64,000 bases of DNA from the NCBI GenBank assembly GCA_002316315.1, contig DCDG01000041.1, positions 1 through 64,000 of the forward strand, given 5' to 3'. Each line of letters opens with the position of its first letter. Position 1 is the first letter of the stretch. Source of the DNA: Candidatus Aminicenantes bacterium UBA1061. GTDB taxonomy: Bacteria; Acidobacteriota; Aminicenantia; Aminicenantales; Saccharicenantaceae. Both the position numbers and the translations under genes were made by a program. The notes under the pieces were generated by a model. It did not search any database, had not been told where the DNA came from, and worked only from the letters and a program-made list of their open reading frames with translations. This document shows, piece by piece, positions 8,086 to 17,461 of this stretch.

Positions 8086-9720
8086 TTAAATGCCGCGAGC
8101 ATAGCGGGTCCAGAACAGTTCATATAATTCACGATATTTCTGGAGAGCAGCTCGGGCAAAATCGCCTGTATATTTGGTCAGATACTGATTCAGGCTAAAA
8201 GGCTCCTTTTCCGGGGTTTTGCTGTTCATAATCTCCAGCGCCTTTTTTTCTATCTGAGACAGTTCACTAAAACCTTTTTCCTCAAATTCTTTGATGGTCT
8301 GCTCCATTATTTGTCTGTTCTCGCCCCACCTGAGGCCAGCCAGTCGATTAGTCCTTCTGAACATCCAGGCTGCCGAATCTTCACGGTAGCGATGCTGAGC
8401 ACAGATCTCAAAGCCTGGTGGCAACTCAGTGGTTCCAGCAAAAATTGGAATTCTGGGACTTAAAGCTGGATTATCGAAGGCGAACCAGCAAACAGCCCCC
8501 ACTGCCGGCGGCAGCCAACCTTTAATTTGAATGACTGTGGCATAAGAACAACCCATAATGGCAATTGTCCGTTGCGGCTCAATTGTGCCTGGTTTCAAAG
8601 TGTTAATTAAATTTATCCAATCGCGGGCAAGCCAGTTGCTGGCCACCGGACTTTTGATCATTTCCTCGGAATTTCTTTTTTTAACCAGTAAATTCCGGCT
8701 TTGATCAAATTCGGTTCCTTCATAAGTTTCACGATACAACTTGAGAATATCCCTGACCGAGACTTTTTTATCAGGCTTGATAGAAAAAGGCAGTTCCTCG
8801 GCCTTAAAGTCGAGCTTTAAAGAAGGAGCCAGCTCATTGAAGACGAAATATTCCCTGATGGCAAAAGGTTTTCGACCGCTATAAGCTTTCCAGAATTTAA
8901 AGGGTTTATCTTTTTCCGGTGAATACCAGCCCATTTCCCGGGCCAGCTCAAAAACGTTATCGGAAGCCAGGTAGTGATCAGGATCATTTAAATTAATTTC
9001 AGCAATCCGAGGAATATTAGCCGAAATACCAACATGATCGTCGGGAATACGAACGGCTGCCCAGACAGCGCCTTTTTCCAGCGGCCCTGCTCCAAAAATC
9101 TCAAACTGCCAGACTTCTTTTCCATCGGCGATGGTCAGGCATTCGCCATAATCTCCATATCCGTACTGTTTGACCAGCTCGCCAGCTAACTTTATCGCTT
9201 CCCGGGCAGTCTGGCATCTTTCCAGCATGACCCTTTCCAGTTCTTCAATCATAAACATGCCTTCCGGATTATATAGCTCAGGTCGACCCTCAATCGTTGT
9301 TTCACCGATCGCCAGCCCTTTTTCGTTCAAAGCCGGATAAGCCGTATTCAGGAAAGCATAGGACTCAGCCACTTCTGGAATTTCACCCTTAAGAATGACC
9401 CGCCTCATATCATCTGGAGTTTCGGTATGCAGTTTGCCATCATATAATTTATTCGTTGAGCCGGGTTTATTCTGACGGTGTGGAACAATGTTTACCCACT
9501 GGCGGTAATTGCCGTCACAGGTATGGCAGGTAATAACCGAGCCATCAACTGAAGCCAGGCGTCCAACCATGATGCTGGTACAGCCTGAGCCTTCCTCACT
9601 CTCGATCTGGGCTATCTTCTGATGAGCGCCGGCTCCCGTTAGCTGCCAGCTAGCCAGCAGGCAGCAGACAATAATCATCAGTATTGAAGGCAGCCACCGC
9701 TTGTCTGATTTAAACCTCAT
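8086..9720 (-). CDS. Secreted C69 family dipeptidase
   Basis: 544 aa. An N-terminal signal peptide/membrane segment (about 10-30) is followed by the Ntn-hydrolase domain of the PepD/C69 dipeptidase family. The probable nucleophile is Cys47 in GCTSIMVGRLASVDGSVI, with an acidic pro-segment (ESEEGSG) just before it that would be removed autocatalytically. A glycine-rich segment and the INLNDPDHYLASDNVFELA region (about residues 235-255) are typical of the family. It probably cleaves dipeptides outside the cytoplasmic membrane. GGAGG precedes the ATG. The 5' leader contains a small AGCTC/GAGCT stem (9741-9754). Divergent from wbqC-like gene. Confidence 0.88.
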   Translation of the reverse strand: MRFKSDKRWLPSILMIIVCCLLASWQLTGAGAHQKIAQIESEEGSGCTSIMVGRLASVDGSVITCHTCDGNYRQWVNIVPHRQNKPGSTNKLYDGKLHTETPDDMRRVILKGEIPEVAESYAFLNTAYPALNEKGLAIGETTIEGRPELYNPEGMFMIEELERVMLERCQTAREAIKLAGELVKQYGYGDYGECLTIADGKEVWQFEIFGAGPLEKGAVWAAVRIPDDHVGISANIPRIAEINLNDPDHYLASDNVFELAREMGWYSPEKDKPFKFWKAYSGRKPFAIREYFVFNELAPSLKLDFKAEELPFSIKPDKKVSVRDILKLYRETYEGTEFDQSRNLLVKKRNSEEMIKSPVASNWLARDWINLINTLKPGTIEPQRTIAIMGCSYATVIQIKGWLPPAVGAVCWFAFDNPALSPRIPIFAGTTELPPGFEICAQHRYREDSAAWMFRRTNRLAGLRWGENRQIMEQTIKEFEEKGFSELSQIEKKALEIMNSKTPEKEPFSLNQYLTKYTGDFARAALQKYRELYELFWTRYARGI

Positions 9721-9762
9721 TTTCAGTCCTCCATTAAAATAGCTCTATTGAGCTGTTTTTTC

Positions 9763-9791
9763 ATTATTAAAAATGCTCTTAACTCTGTCAA
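9763..9791 (-). promoter_or_regulatory. Promoter of the C69 dipeptidase gene
   Basis: On the minus strand, a perfect TTGACA (9791-9786), a 17-base spacer and AATAAT (9768-9763); shifting by one base gives TAATAA with a 16-base spacer. The ATG is 43 bases downstream. Confidence 0.65.
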
Positions 9792-9903
9792 TCAAATTTC
9801 TCATTAAAGTGACAGAACAAAGAAAATAATTAAAATTAACGGCGACTGACCGCTTTTTATTGCTGTCCGGCCGGGTTAAAATAAAGAAGGCAAGGTAAAA
9901 GCG

Positions 9904-10608
9904 ATGAGAATTAGTTTTGGCCAGCCTGCTTTTATTCCCTATGGAGGCTTTTTTGGCCGGCAGCTCAATTCTGATCTCATGATTCTTCTGGATAACAGTG
10001 AGTTTGCGCGAGGATTTACTTTTGTTAACCGCAATCGTTTAAAGGGGCCGGCAGGAGAAGTCTGGCTGACTGTTCCTATTAAAAGGAAGCACCTGGGCCT
10101 GCAAACCATAAGGCAACTGCGCCTGCACCAGCCTGAAAGATTCTCAGCCAGGTTTCTGGCTTTGCTCAGGCATTACTATGGACATTCGATTTATTACCCA
10201 GCGGTTGCTCTTGAGTTTAAAGCTATCCTTGACTCGGTCCAAGATAATTTTCTGCAACTGGTCCTCTCTTCCCTGGATAGCCTGAAAAGCTGGTTGAAGA
10301 TTGATACCCCTCAACTGTTACAATCAGAACTGGGACTCAGTGGCCGTGGCCCACAACTTCTCATTGACCTGGCCCGAGAGGTGAAAGCCTCCGAAATAGT
10401 TTTCCCTTACCTGGCCGATCGCCATTTTGATCCACTGGAGTTTAAATCAGCCGGGTTAAAACTACTATTTTTAAAATACAATCAGGTTCCCTACCCCCAA
10501 TTCTGGGGAAACTTTTCGCCTGATCTGTCAGCCCTTGACCTTTATCTTTGCTGCGGGCCAGCCGCCCGTCAGGTCATCGAAAAAGGTTCCAGAATCATTG
10601 CCCCCTGA
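9904..10608 (+). CDS. WbqC-like family protein
   Basis: 234 aa cytoplasmic protein. The N-terminus FGQPAFIPYGGFFGRQ matches the WbqC family opening (QP-x-(Y/F)-x-P then a glycine-rich turn), followed by NRNRLKGPAGEVWLTVPI, the other family hallmark. WbqC proteins occur in polysaccharide or O-antigen gene clusters and in scattered genomic locations; their reaction is unknown to me. A purine-rich AAGGCAAGG stretch upstream serves as ribosome binding site, and GGTTAAAATAAA just before it may be the -10 (TAAAAT 9877-9882), though its -35 is poor. The stop is only 8 bases from that of the radical SAM gene, so the two transcripts overlap at their 3' ends. Confidence 0.8.
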   Translation: MRISFGQPAFIPYGGFFGRQLNSDLMILLDNSEFARGFTFVNRNRLKGPAGEVWLTVPIKRKHLGLQTIRQLRLHQPERFSARFLALLRHYYGHSIYYPAVALEFKAILDSVQDNFLQLVLSSLDSLKSWLKIDTPQLLQSELGLSGRGPQLLIDLAREVKASEIVFPYLADRHFDPLEFKSAGLKLLFLKYNQVPYPQFWGNFSPDLSALDLYLCCGPAARQVIEKGSRIIAP

Positions 10609-10616
10609 GCCTGAAG

Positions 10617-13187
10617 TCAGGCCAGACCTCTCGAATCAGTACCCTGACTGAAAACCAGATATTCACGAGTTAAAGCGTAAACCGGATTTTTTATTACCAG
10701 CATCTCTTCCACTATATCCTGAATTCTTAGCGGTTTTTGCGGATTAAAAGCGAGATAAAAAATCAGACGATTTTCCTGCTGATTATATTCAATTTTTAAT
10801 TGACCCTGGTAGCCGGCAGCAAAAGTGGACAGATAATCTGGAGTCAGTTTTTCCTCCAGTTGACTGACTGCTCTGACTAGCGGATCCTTGAGGTCAAGAG
10901 AGTACACCAGCCCCTTAATGTCCTGAAAGAGCGACGGAGTCTCGGGCTGGCACTTCTTCAGGCCATGGAAGGACAATCCGTCAGGCGTAAAGCTGTTGAT
11001 TTTATACAAAAACTCTGAAGGAGAAAGTTCCTGCTGAGCTTTAAATTCCAGCACTTCAGCCTTAGCAGCCAGACCAAGAGGTAAAGCCGGCCCATGGCTG
11101 ATAAGCATTTTGGGGTGAAAGCCCTGAGAAAAAGCTATTTTAAAATCTGCCCTCCTGAAACTTCTTTCTATTTGATTCAATAGATCGTTATGAGAGATGA
11201 AACGGAGAAGCCCCTCTTTGGCATAACAGGCTCGATAACGAAAAACAGTGGCCGTTTTTTCGAATTCTATATTTTCCTGACTTCTTTCAGCTATCTCAGA
11301 TTGAGGCTTCATTACACGATCTTTATCACTAATAGCCGGAGGAATAGGCTTGAATTGAGGCCAGTCGCAGGCTTGGCACTGAGAACAGCTTTTCTCTTCA
11401 CAAAGAGGCGTATATCTGGCTTCCAGTGAAGCCTGATATTCCTGCCAGAGATGAGTTTTTTTAAGCCCGGTCTTAACTATATCCCAGGGTAGCGAAGCTT
11501 CAGGATCAATAGCTTGAAGATAATGATGGAAATCAAGCTGGCAGTGATCAAAAGCCTGGGTCCAGAGATTAAAATTAAACTGATCACGCCAGCCATCAAA
11601 CCTGGCTCCCAGACGATGGGCTTCTTCCAGCACCCTTCCCAGGCGGCGGTCGCCTCTGGAAAATACAGCTTCCAGGATGGTGGTTTCGATTTTTGATTCT
11701 TTTATTTCAATTTTTTTCCAGCGTCGCAGTTGATTTTTCAAATAATATTGTTTCTGGAGCAGTTTGTCTGCGCTTTCCAGCGGCAGCCATTGAAAGGGAG
11801 TATGGGGTTTGGGTATAAAAGAGGAAAGTGTCAGATTAATGGAGGGGAGAGTCCTGTTGATCCTTCGGCTCGTTTCCATCAGGCGTGAGACGAGATCAAC
11901 AATTGCTTCCAGGTCTTCCTGCTTCTCGGTTGGTAGTCCGATCATAAAATAGAGCTTGAGCAACCTCCAGCCATGGCTGAAGGCATAGCCGGCTGCCGTT
12001 ATTAATTGCTCATCAGTTATTCTTTTGTTTATAACGCGGCGGAGACGCTCACTACCAGCTTCCGGGACAAGAGTAAAACCGGTCTTTTTGATCTTTACCA
12101 GGGATTCAACTATCTCACCTGTCAGCGTCTCTGGCCGAAGAGAGGGCAGCGAAATTGAAATTTTCTTTGGTTCTAAAAAAGGCAACAAATTTCTTATTGA
12201 CTCTTCAAGATAAGGATAATCACCAACCGACAGCGCAATAAACGATAATTCTTCATATCCAGTCTGCTTTAAGCCATCACAGGCTAGCTGTTCAACCCTG
12301 TGCCTCGAACGGTAGCGATATGGAAAGTAAAGACTGGTTGCCTGGCAAAACCGACATTGCTGAGGACAGCCTCTGGCCACCTCTACCTGCCAGCGATCAA
12401 AGACAGATTGAATATTGGGAACAGGTGTTCTTTCCACCAACCTTGTTTTATCCAGGGGATAAACCAATCTCTTTTCTACCGTTTCCGGTAGGCCAGGAGT
12501 TGGCCGTGGCACCAACAGGAAGCTTCTGCTCTGTTTTTCTGGCCGATAAAAAGATGGTATATACACCCCCCGAATAGGCAGAAAAGCTCGCAGCAGTTCT
12601 TCCCGATTTCTAACCTCGGTTTTAATCTCAAGGTATCTATTGATTATTTCAAAAAAAACCTCTTCTCCATCGCCAAAGACAAATAGATCTATAAAGTCAG
12701 CCAATGGCTCGGGATTAAAAGCAGCAGGCCCACCAGCCAGCACCAGAGGTTGTGATAATTGCCGGTCAGCTGATCGCCTGGGAATTCCACCGAGTTCCAG
12801 CATATTTATTAGATTCGTATGGTTAAGTTCATAAAGAAGCGAGAAGCCGACCAGGTCAAAACTGGCCAGAGGCAGCCTGTTCTCCAGAGAATAAAGAGGT
12901 ACCTGGCTTGTCCTCAGTTCAAGCTCAAAGTCGGGCCAGGGAGCGTAAACTCTTTCCGCCAGAATGTCAGGATTTTGATTAAGAAGAAAATAAAGAATTT
13001 TCTGGCCGAGATAGGACATACCCAGCTCATAGACCTCCGGGAAAGCCAGGGCGACTCGAACTTTAACCGCAGCTGGATCTTTTCTTATTTGATTCGATTC
13101 GCCTCCGGTATAACGGCCTGGTTTCTGTACCCGCCGCCACAGTGCTTCCAGTTTTTCTGCTGACAGTGAGGCTGGTTGCTCGTTCAT
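10617..13187 (-). CDS. Radical SAM protein fused to DUF2344 (TIGR03960/TIGR03936 type)
   Basis: 856 aa. An N-terminal cobalamin-binding-like region (about 40-230) is followed by a radical SAM core with the [4Fe-4S] motif CPQQCRFC (Cys274, Cys278, Cys281). A cysteine cluster (CEEKSCSQCQAC) lies near residue 615, and the C-terminal DUF2344 domain starts at about 655 (YAKEGLLRFISHNDLL). This fusion is widespread and is often found near cell-shape, ribonuclease G or ribosomal protein L21/L27 genes; the substrate is unknown. Here it is the last gene of the mre-rod operon, 32 bases after rodA. A role in RNA modification has been suspected for the family but is not shown by the sequence. Confidence 0.88.
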   Translation of the reverse strand: MNEQPASLSAEKLEALWRRVQKPGRYTGGESNQIRKDPAAVKVRVALAFPEVYELGMSYLGQKILYFLLNQNPDILAERVYAPWPDFELELRTSQVPLYSLENRLPLASFDLVGFSLLYELNHTNLINMLELGGIPRRSADRQLSQPLVLAGGPAAFNPEPLADFIDLFVFGDGEEVFFEIINRYLEIKTEVRNREELLRAFLPIRGVYIPSFYRPEKQSRSFLLVPRPTPGLPETVEKRLVYPLDKTRLVERTPVPNIQSVFDRWQVEVARGCPQQCRFCQATSLYFPYRYRSRHRVEQLACDGLKQTGYEELSFIALSVGDYPYLEESIRNLLPFLEPKKISISLPSLRPETLTGEIVESLVKIKKTGFTLVPEAGSERLRRVINKRITDEQLITAAGYAFSHGWRLLKLYFMIGLPTEKQEDLEAIVDLVSRLMETSRRINRTLPSINLTLSSFIPKPHTPFQWLPLESADKLLQKQYYLKNQLRRWKKIEIKESKIETTILEAVFSRGDRRLGRVLEEAHRLGARFDGWRDQFNFNLWTQAFDHCQLDFHHYLQAIDPEASLPWDIVKTGLKKTHLWQEYQASLEARYTPLCEEKSCSQCQACDWPQFKPIPPAISDKDRVMKPQSEIAERSQENIEFEKTATVFRYRACYAKEGLLRFISHNDLLNQIERSFRRADFKIAFSQGFHPKMLISHGPALPLGLAAKAEVLEFKAQQELSPSEFLYKINSFTPDGLSFHGLKKCQPETPSLFQDIKGLVYSLDLKDPLVRAVSQLEEKLTPDYLSTFAAGYQGQLKIEYNQQENRLIFYLAFNPQKPLRIQDIVEEMLVIKNPVYALTREYLVFSQGTDSRGLA

Positions 13188-13219
13188 CGTAGTTGTATTT
13201 CCTTTCGATTTAATCCTGA

Positions 13220-14317
13220 TTAGAAACGGACATAGGCGAATCTTCGCATTTTGACGTTAATTACCAATCCAGCAATTAAGAAGTTGGTCAAAAGCGATGA
13301 CCCTCCATAGCTCAAAAATGGTATTGGTATACCGGTAATGGGAAAAAGCCCGACGATCATCATGATATTGATCATAAACTGGCAACCGATCAGCATGGCT
13401 GAGAGGAAGGCAATATAGACGCCGGCCCTATCAGGAGAAACCTGAACAGCCGAAAACAGACGGAAGAGGAAAATGAAATAAATAAGAAAGACGGCCAGGA
13501 TGCCCAGGAAGCCCAGATCTTCGCCAATTACCGCCAGAATAAAATCGTTATGACGCGCCGGCAAAAAGCGCAGCTGACTCTGGGTTCCTTTATGATATCC
13601 TTTGCCCGTCAAGCCGCCTGAACCCAGGGCTATCCGGGACTGCTTAAGTTGATAGCCAGCTCCTCGTGGGTCCTGATCAGGCACCAGCAAAGTCTCAATC
13701 CTTTTCTTCTGGTAATCCTTCAAACCATAATTCCAGCCGATAAAGCCAACCAGACAGGATATAATTAAGATGACTACCAGATATTTCTTAGGCAAGCCAG
13801 CCAGGATATAAGTTCCCAGCAAAACCGGAATCAAAGTCAAGGCCGTCCCCAGATCAGGTTGAAGAGCGATTAAAATAAAGGGCAGCCCGACTATAGCTGA
13901 ACTTAAAAAGAAGGCCTTAAAAGACATCCGGTCTTCCTTATAATCTGAAAAGAGTCTAGCCAAGAAGAGAATGACGGCCAGCTTGGTCAGCTCGGAAGGC
14001 TGAAATTGAAACGGACCAAAAACCAGCCAACTACGCGTATTAGCCACGGGTTTGCCGAAGATAAGAAGTCCCGCCAGAATTATGTTCATCAGAATATATA
14101 AGGGGAAAGCAAAGGATAATAGAACCTTATAATCGATGACAAGTAAGATCAGCAAAGCCAGCAAGCTGACCACCAGCCAGGCCGACTGTTTCCAGACATA
14201 CTTGCTGGCCTGAAAATAGATAGCACTGTGAACAAAGATGATGCCTATGATTGAAATGACAACCATTAATAGAATGGTCGTCCAGTCAATTTCCTTGAAG
14301 ATTCGTCTATCTAACAT
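13220..14317 (-). CDS. rodA: RodA, peptidoglycan glycosyltransferase of the elongasome
   Basis: 365 aa, the family's usual length. A SEDS-family membrane protein with about 10 helices that polymerises lipid II into glycan strands together with a class B PBP during side-wall growth. Family segments visible include RSWLVFGPFQFQPSELTKLA, LPARHNDFILAVIGEDLGFLG and the C-terminal PIPFLSYGGSSLL. The open frame continues upstream, but ATG 14317 (MLDRRIFKEIDW) gives the normal N-terminus, has a GGGAAAAG purine stretch upstream and overlaps the end of mrdA by 11 bases, which suggests translational coupling. Confidence 0.95.
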   Translation of the reverse strand: MLDRRIFKEIDWTTILLMVVISIIGIIFVHSAIYFQASKYVWKQSAWLVVSLLALLILLVIDYKVLLSFAFPLYILMNIILAGLLIFGKPVANTRSWLVFGPFQFQPSELTKLAVILFLARLFSDYKEDRMSFKAFFLSSAIVGLPFILIALQPDLGTALTLIPVLLGTYILAGLPKKYLVVILIISCLVGFIGWNYGLKDYQKKRIETLLVPDQDPRGAGYQLKQSRIALGSGGLTGKGYHKGTQSQLRFLPARHNDFILAVIGEDLGFLGILAVFLIYFIFLFRLFSAVQVSPDRAGVYIAFLSAMLIGCQFMINIMMIVGLFPITGIPIPFLSYGGSSLLTNFLIAGLVINVKMRRFAYVRF

Positions 14318-16094
14318 ACTTTTCCCGGTAGAGTTTAAACATTTGGCCAGCGATAGGAGCAGCTGTCTGGCCTCCCATTCCCCCGAATTCAACCAGAACG
14401 GTCACCACCACTTGAGGTTGATAGCGGGGAGCAAAGCCAGTAAACCAGCTATGGGTTTTGGCTGGCTCTTCTCCTCTTTTGATCATTCTCTCGGCTTTTT
14501 CCCGGCTTATCACCTGAGTTGAACCAGTTTTTCCACAGATATCAAAGCCTGGCTGATAGGCTCCATGACCTGTTCCACTAGCGTTAACTGAACGCCACAT
14601 ACCTTCTATTATCTTTTCAAAAGTCTCGGGGTTGAGGCCGGTTTTATCTTTTACCGCTTCCATCTTCCCCTCCAGCCTGGTCACCCGAGGCTTGACCTTT
14701 ATTCCGCGGTTAGCCAGACAGGCGGTTAGAGCGGCTACCTGGAGAGGAGTAACCAGCACCGGCCCCTGACCTATAGCCACTGAAATAGTTTCCCCAGGGT
14801 ACCAGGCTTCTCCTTGATTTTTCTTTTTCCAATCGCTGGATGGGATTAATCCTTCTTTTTCCCCGGGCATATCCACGCCGGTAATTTGACCCAGGCCAAG
14901 AGTGCGAGCATAACGAGCAATGGTGTCAACATTAAGCCGCCGGCCCAGTTGATAGAAATAAACATTGCAGGAATTTTTTAGAGCTTCGGGCAAATTGAGC
15001 AGACCATGACCTGGCTTGAACCAGCAAGCAAACTCTTTCCCATAGAGGTTAATCGAACCAGAGCAAAAAAAAGCTGTTCGGTCGGTGATTAAACCAGTTT
15101 CCAGCGAGGTTAAAGCTGTAACCACTTTAAAAATCGAACCAGGAGAATACTGACCACGGATTACCCGATTTTCCAGGGGCCGAGCTGAATCATTTATAAT
15201 TGATAGCCATTCTTCTGGAGAGAATCTGGTGATAAATCGATTCGGATCATAAGAGGGAGAACTGACCCAGGCCAGACACTCCCCGCTTCCGGGCTCGAGC
15301 ACTATGATGGCTCCTTCCTTGCCCTCGAGTAGTTCTTCGGCCTTTTTTTGTAAATCCAGGTCAATTGACAGCACCAGATCCTGACCTTTGATCGGCTCAA
15401 TTCTGTTTACTTCGCCCAGTGAGCGGCCCAGACTATCAACAGTTTCTATCAGCTGACCATCCTGACCGGTCAAATAATCATCATACTGTTTTTCCACCGC
15501 CGCCTTGCCAATCATCTCTCCACCACGCCACTTTTTATAAGGGTTATTCTTTATTTCTTCCGCTGAGACCTCTTGTAAATAACCCAGAACATGAGCGGCA
15601 GTAGTTTCAAAGGGATAGTAACGCCGTGGTTCTACCTGTAACTGAAGTTCTGGAAATTCCTCTCTTCTGGCTTCAATCAGAGCAACTTCTTCCAGCTTCA
15701 GGTTATCTTTAATGATTACCGGTCCGTAAGTCTGAAGCCAGCGGTAACGGTCCATTCTGGCCTTCAATTCTTCAGTCCTTAAATTTAAAAGCTGGCTGAC
15801 TCGCTCAATAGTCTGGCTGTCATTCTTAATTGATTCCCGGAGTAAAGATACCTTAAAGCTGGGCTGATTATCAGCCAGAATGATCCTCTGACAGTCATAA
15901 ATCAGTCCGCGTGGAGCTGGCAGGGGCAAGGAACGAAGATGATTGGCTTCAGCCATTTTCCAGTATTTCTGGTGATCAAGGATCTGAATTTTCCAGTAAA
16001 AAGCCAGAATAAGGAAAAGGAGCAGACTGAAAATAATAAGAGTCAGCCTGGAGCGTTTTATAAGCTGACTTAAATCTTCATAAATTTTGGCCAT
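14307..16094 (-). CDS. mrdA: Penicillin-binding protein 2 (class B transpeptidase)
   Basis: 595 aa. A single N-terminal membrane anchor (about 15-35), a PBP dimerisation domain (about 55-230) and a transpeptidase domain. The three active-site motifs are present: SxxK as S320-IFK (in SPGSIFKVV), SCN in LKNSCNVYFYQLG, and KTGS in CGKTGSTQV. It cross-links peptidoglycan during elongation with RodA as partner. It sits in the standard mreB-C-D-mrdA-rodA order, 19 bases after mreD and overlapping rodA. Nothing is missing compared with functional homologues. Confidence 0.96.
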   Translation of the reverse strand: MAKIYEDLSQLIKRSRLTLIIFSLLLFLILAFYWKIQILDHQKYWKMAEANHLRSLPLPAPRGLIYDCQRIILADNQPSFKVSLLRESIKNDSQTIERVSQLLNLRTEELKARMDRYRWLQTYGPVIIKDNLKLEEVALIEARREEFPELQLQVEPRRYYPFETTAAHVLGYLQEVSAEEIKNNPYKKWRGGEMIGKAAVEKQYDDYLTGQDGQLIETVDSLGRSLGEVNRIEPIKGQDLVLSIDLDLQKKAEELLEGKEGAIIVLEPGSGECLAWVSSPSYDPNRFITRFSPEEWLSIINDSARPLENRVIRGQYSPGSIFKVVTALTSLETGLITDRTAFFCSGSINLYGKEFACWFKPGHGLLNLPEALKNSCNVYFYQLGRRLNVDTIARYARTLGLGQITGVDMPGEKEGLIPSSDWKKKNQGEAWYPGETISVAIGQGPVLVTPLQVAALTACLANRGIKVKPRVTRLEGKMEAVKDKTGLNPETFEKIIEGMWRSVNASGTGHGAYQPGFDICGKTGSTQVISREKAERMIKRGEEPAKTHSWFTGFAPRYQPQVVVTVLVEFGGMGGQTAAPIAGQMFKLYREKYVR

Positions 16095-16113
16095 CGTTTC
16101 CTGTTTTCCGGCT

Positions 16114-16599
16114 TCAGTCCACGGCTCTTTTTACTGGCGCTAACAGGCCAGCCAGCAGACTGGTTATTATAGCATTCATAATGGGTTGAAGATAAAGGCC
16201 GGGACGGCTGGAAAGTAAACTCCTTTTAAAAATGACATTATATAAAAATATCCAGATCATAAGCTGCAATAGAGTGAAACAAAATAGAATCAGGCTCCTC
16301 TTAGCCAGAGAATTAAGGTTAATTTTCCGGGCCAGCCAGCCCGCCAAAAAGCCGGTAATAGTTAAGCTTAAACCGGACAGGCCAAAAACGCTATGAGAAA
16401 AAGCATCCTCCAGGAGTCCAGCCACGGTGCCCATCGCTGCACCCTCTATTTCGCCATAAGTTATAGCAGTCAAAAGGACAGCCACACAAAAGGTATTAAT
16501 AAAAACCAGTAAGTTAGGACTGAGCCTGCCCAACAGGCTATAAATAGCAAAAGCCAGAACAAGCATCAAAAGCATCATCAGTCCTTTTTTTATTCTCAC
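16114..16599 (-). CDS. mreD: MreD, rod shape-determining membrane protein
   Basis: 161 aa, with about five hydrophobic segments. The sequence is poorly conserved across the family, but size, hydrophobicity, the GLLEDAFSHSVFGLSGLSL segment in the middle and position between mreC and mrdA make MreD the clear call. It links the MreB filament to the membrane-bound wall synthesis machinery. The start appears to be a GTG, with GAGG 9 bases upstream. It begins 6 bases after mreC. Confidence 0.9.
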   Translation of the reverse strand: MRIKKGLMMLLMLVLAFAIYSLLGRLSPNLLVFINTFCVAVLLTAITYGEIEGAAMGTVAGLLEDAFSHSVFGLSGLSLTITGFLAGWLARKINLNSLAKRSLILFCFTLLQLMIWIFLYNVIFKRSLLSSRPGLYLQPIMNAIITSLLAGLLAPVKRAVD

Positions 16600-16605
16600 C
16601 AGTCT

Positions 16606-17442
16606 TTACCTCACTAAATTTTGGCTGTCTTTGAGAACAGCAACCACAGCCAGCTGTCTGAAGTCAAAATAGGGGTCAACTATAATTTTTTTAAAAAGGC
16701 CAGCCTCAGCTGAAATTGAACTTATTTTTCCTACCTTTAGCCCTGGTGGAAAGATCTGGTCATAGCCAGAAGTTAAAATTTCGTCGCCAACTTCCCCTCC
16801 CGGTGAGGAGGCAATAACATATTTTATCAGGCACTTTCCCTGGCCATCCCCGCTCAGAATGCCGGGCGTCTTATCTCTGGCCGACGTCACTGCCACTCCA
16901 CTTTCTTCAGACGTGATAAGAATGACTTTGGCTTCATGCCTGGAAATGGGTTCAGTCGTTTTTCCCACCAGATGACCATAATAATCGCAAACGGGCATAT
17001 TTCTGGTTACTCCGTCGGCCGTGCCACGATCTATGATCACCGAACGAAAATAGTTGGCAGTATCCAGGCCAATGACTCTGGCCGGCAGGATAGAAGCTTC
17101 CAGCCAGCTCAGGTTATTCTGGAGAGCTTGTTTATCCAGGCCGATTTTTAATTTTTCCCGGAGAAGCTCTTTTTCCTGGTTCAGAAAGAATATCTGTTTT
17201 TTTAGCTCCTGGTTTTCCTTTTGAGCTTCCTTTAAAGACAGGAGATTATGCCAGCTTTGAGTAAAGTAGTCGAAAGTCGAAACAGCAGCCTTTTGTAATG
17301 GAGCAAAAGTAGCAAAAATAATCTTTTCCAGCCAGGTCTGACGGCTGCCCAACGGAATCTGGGCCGAGATCAAGATCAAATTAAAAAGAACAAGCAGAAT
17401 TCCTACTAGATATTTATTTTTAGCCAGTCGGAAAAGTGACAT
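16606..17442 (-). CDS. mreC: MreC, rod shape-determining protein
   Basis: 278 aa. A short cytoplasmic N-terminus, one membrane helix (about 10-30), a coiled-coil (about 70-105, KENQELKKQIFFLNQEKELL) and the periplasmic beta-barrel domains, where ARVIGLDTANYFRSVIIDRG and EVGDEILTSGYDQIFPPGLKVG are family-typical. MreC bridges MreB/MreD to PBP2 outside the membrane. It starts 19 bases after mreB; the ribosome binding site (AAGAACGG) is weak, consistent with dependence on translation of mreB. Confidence 0.93.
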   Translation of the reverse strand: MSLFRLAKNKYLVGILLVLFNLILISAQIPLGSRQTWLEKIIFATFAPLQKAAVSTFDYFTQSWHNLLSLKEAQKENQELKKQIFFLNQEKELLREKLKIGLDKQALQNNLSWLEASILPARVIGLDTANYFRSVIIDRGTADGVTRNMPVCDYYGHLVGKTTEPISRHEAKVILITSEESGVAVTSARDKTPGILSGDGQGKCLIKYVIASSPGGEVGDEILTSGYDQIFPPGLKVGKISSISAEAGLFKKIIVDPYFDFRQLAVVAVLKDSQNLVR

Positions 17443-17461
17443 CCGTTCTTATAAATTATCA

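Noticed and set aside
14318..14392. Longer rodA start inside mrdA
   Set aside because: It would add 25 non-homologous residues and overlap mrdA by 86 bases; ATG 14317 gives the usual RodA N-terminus.
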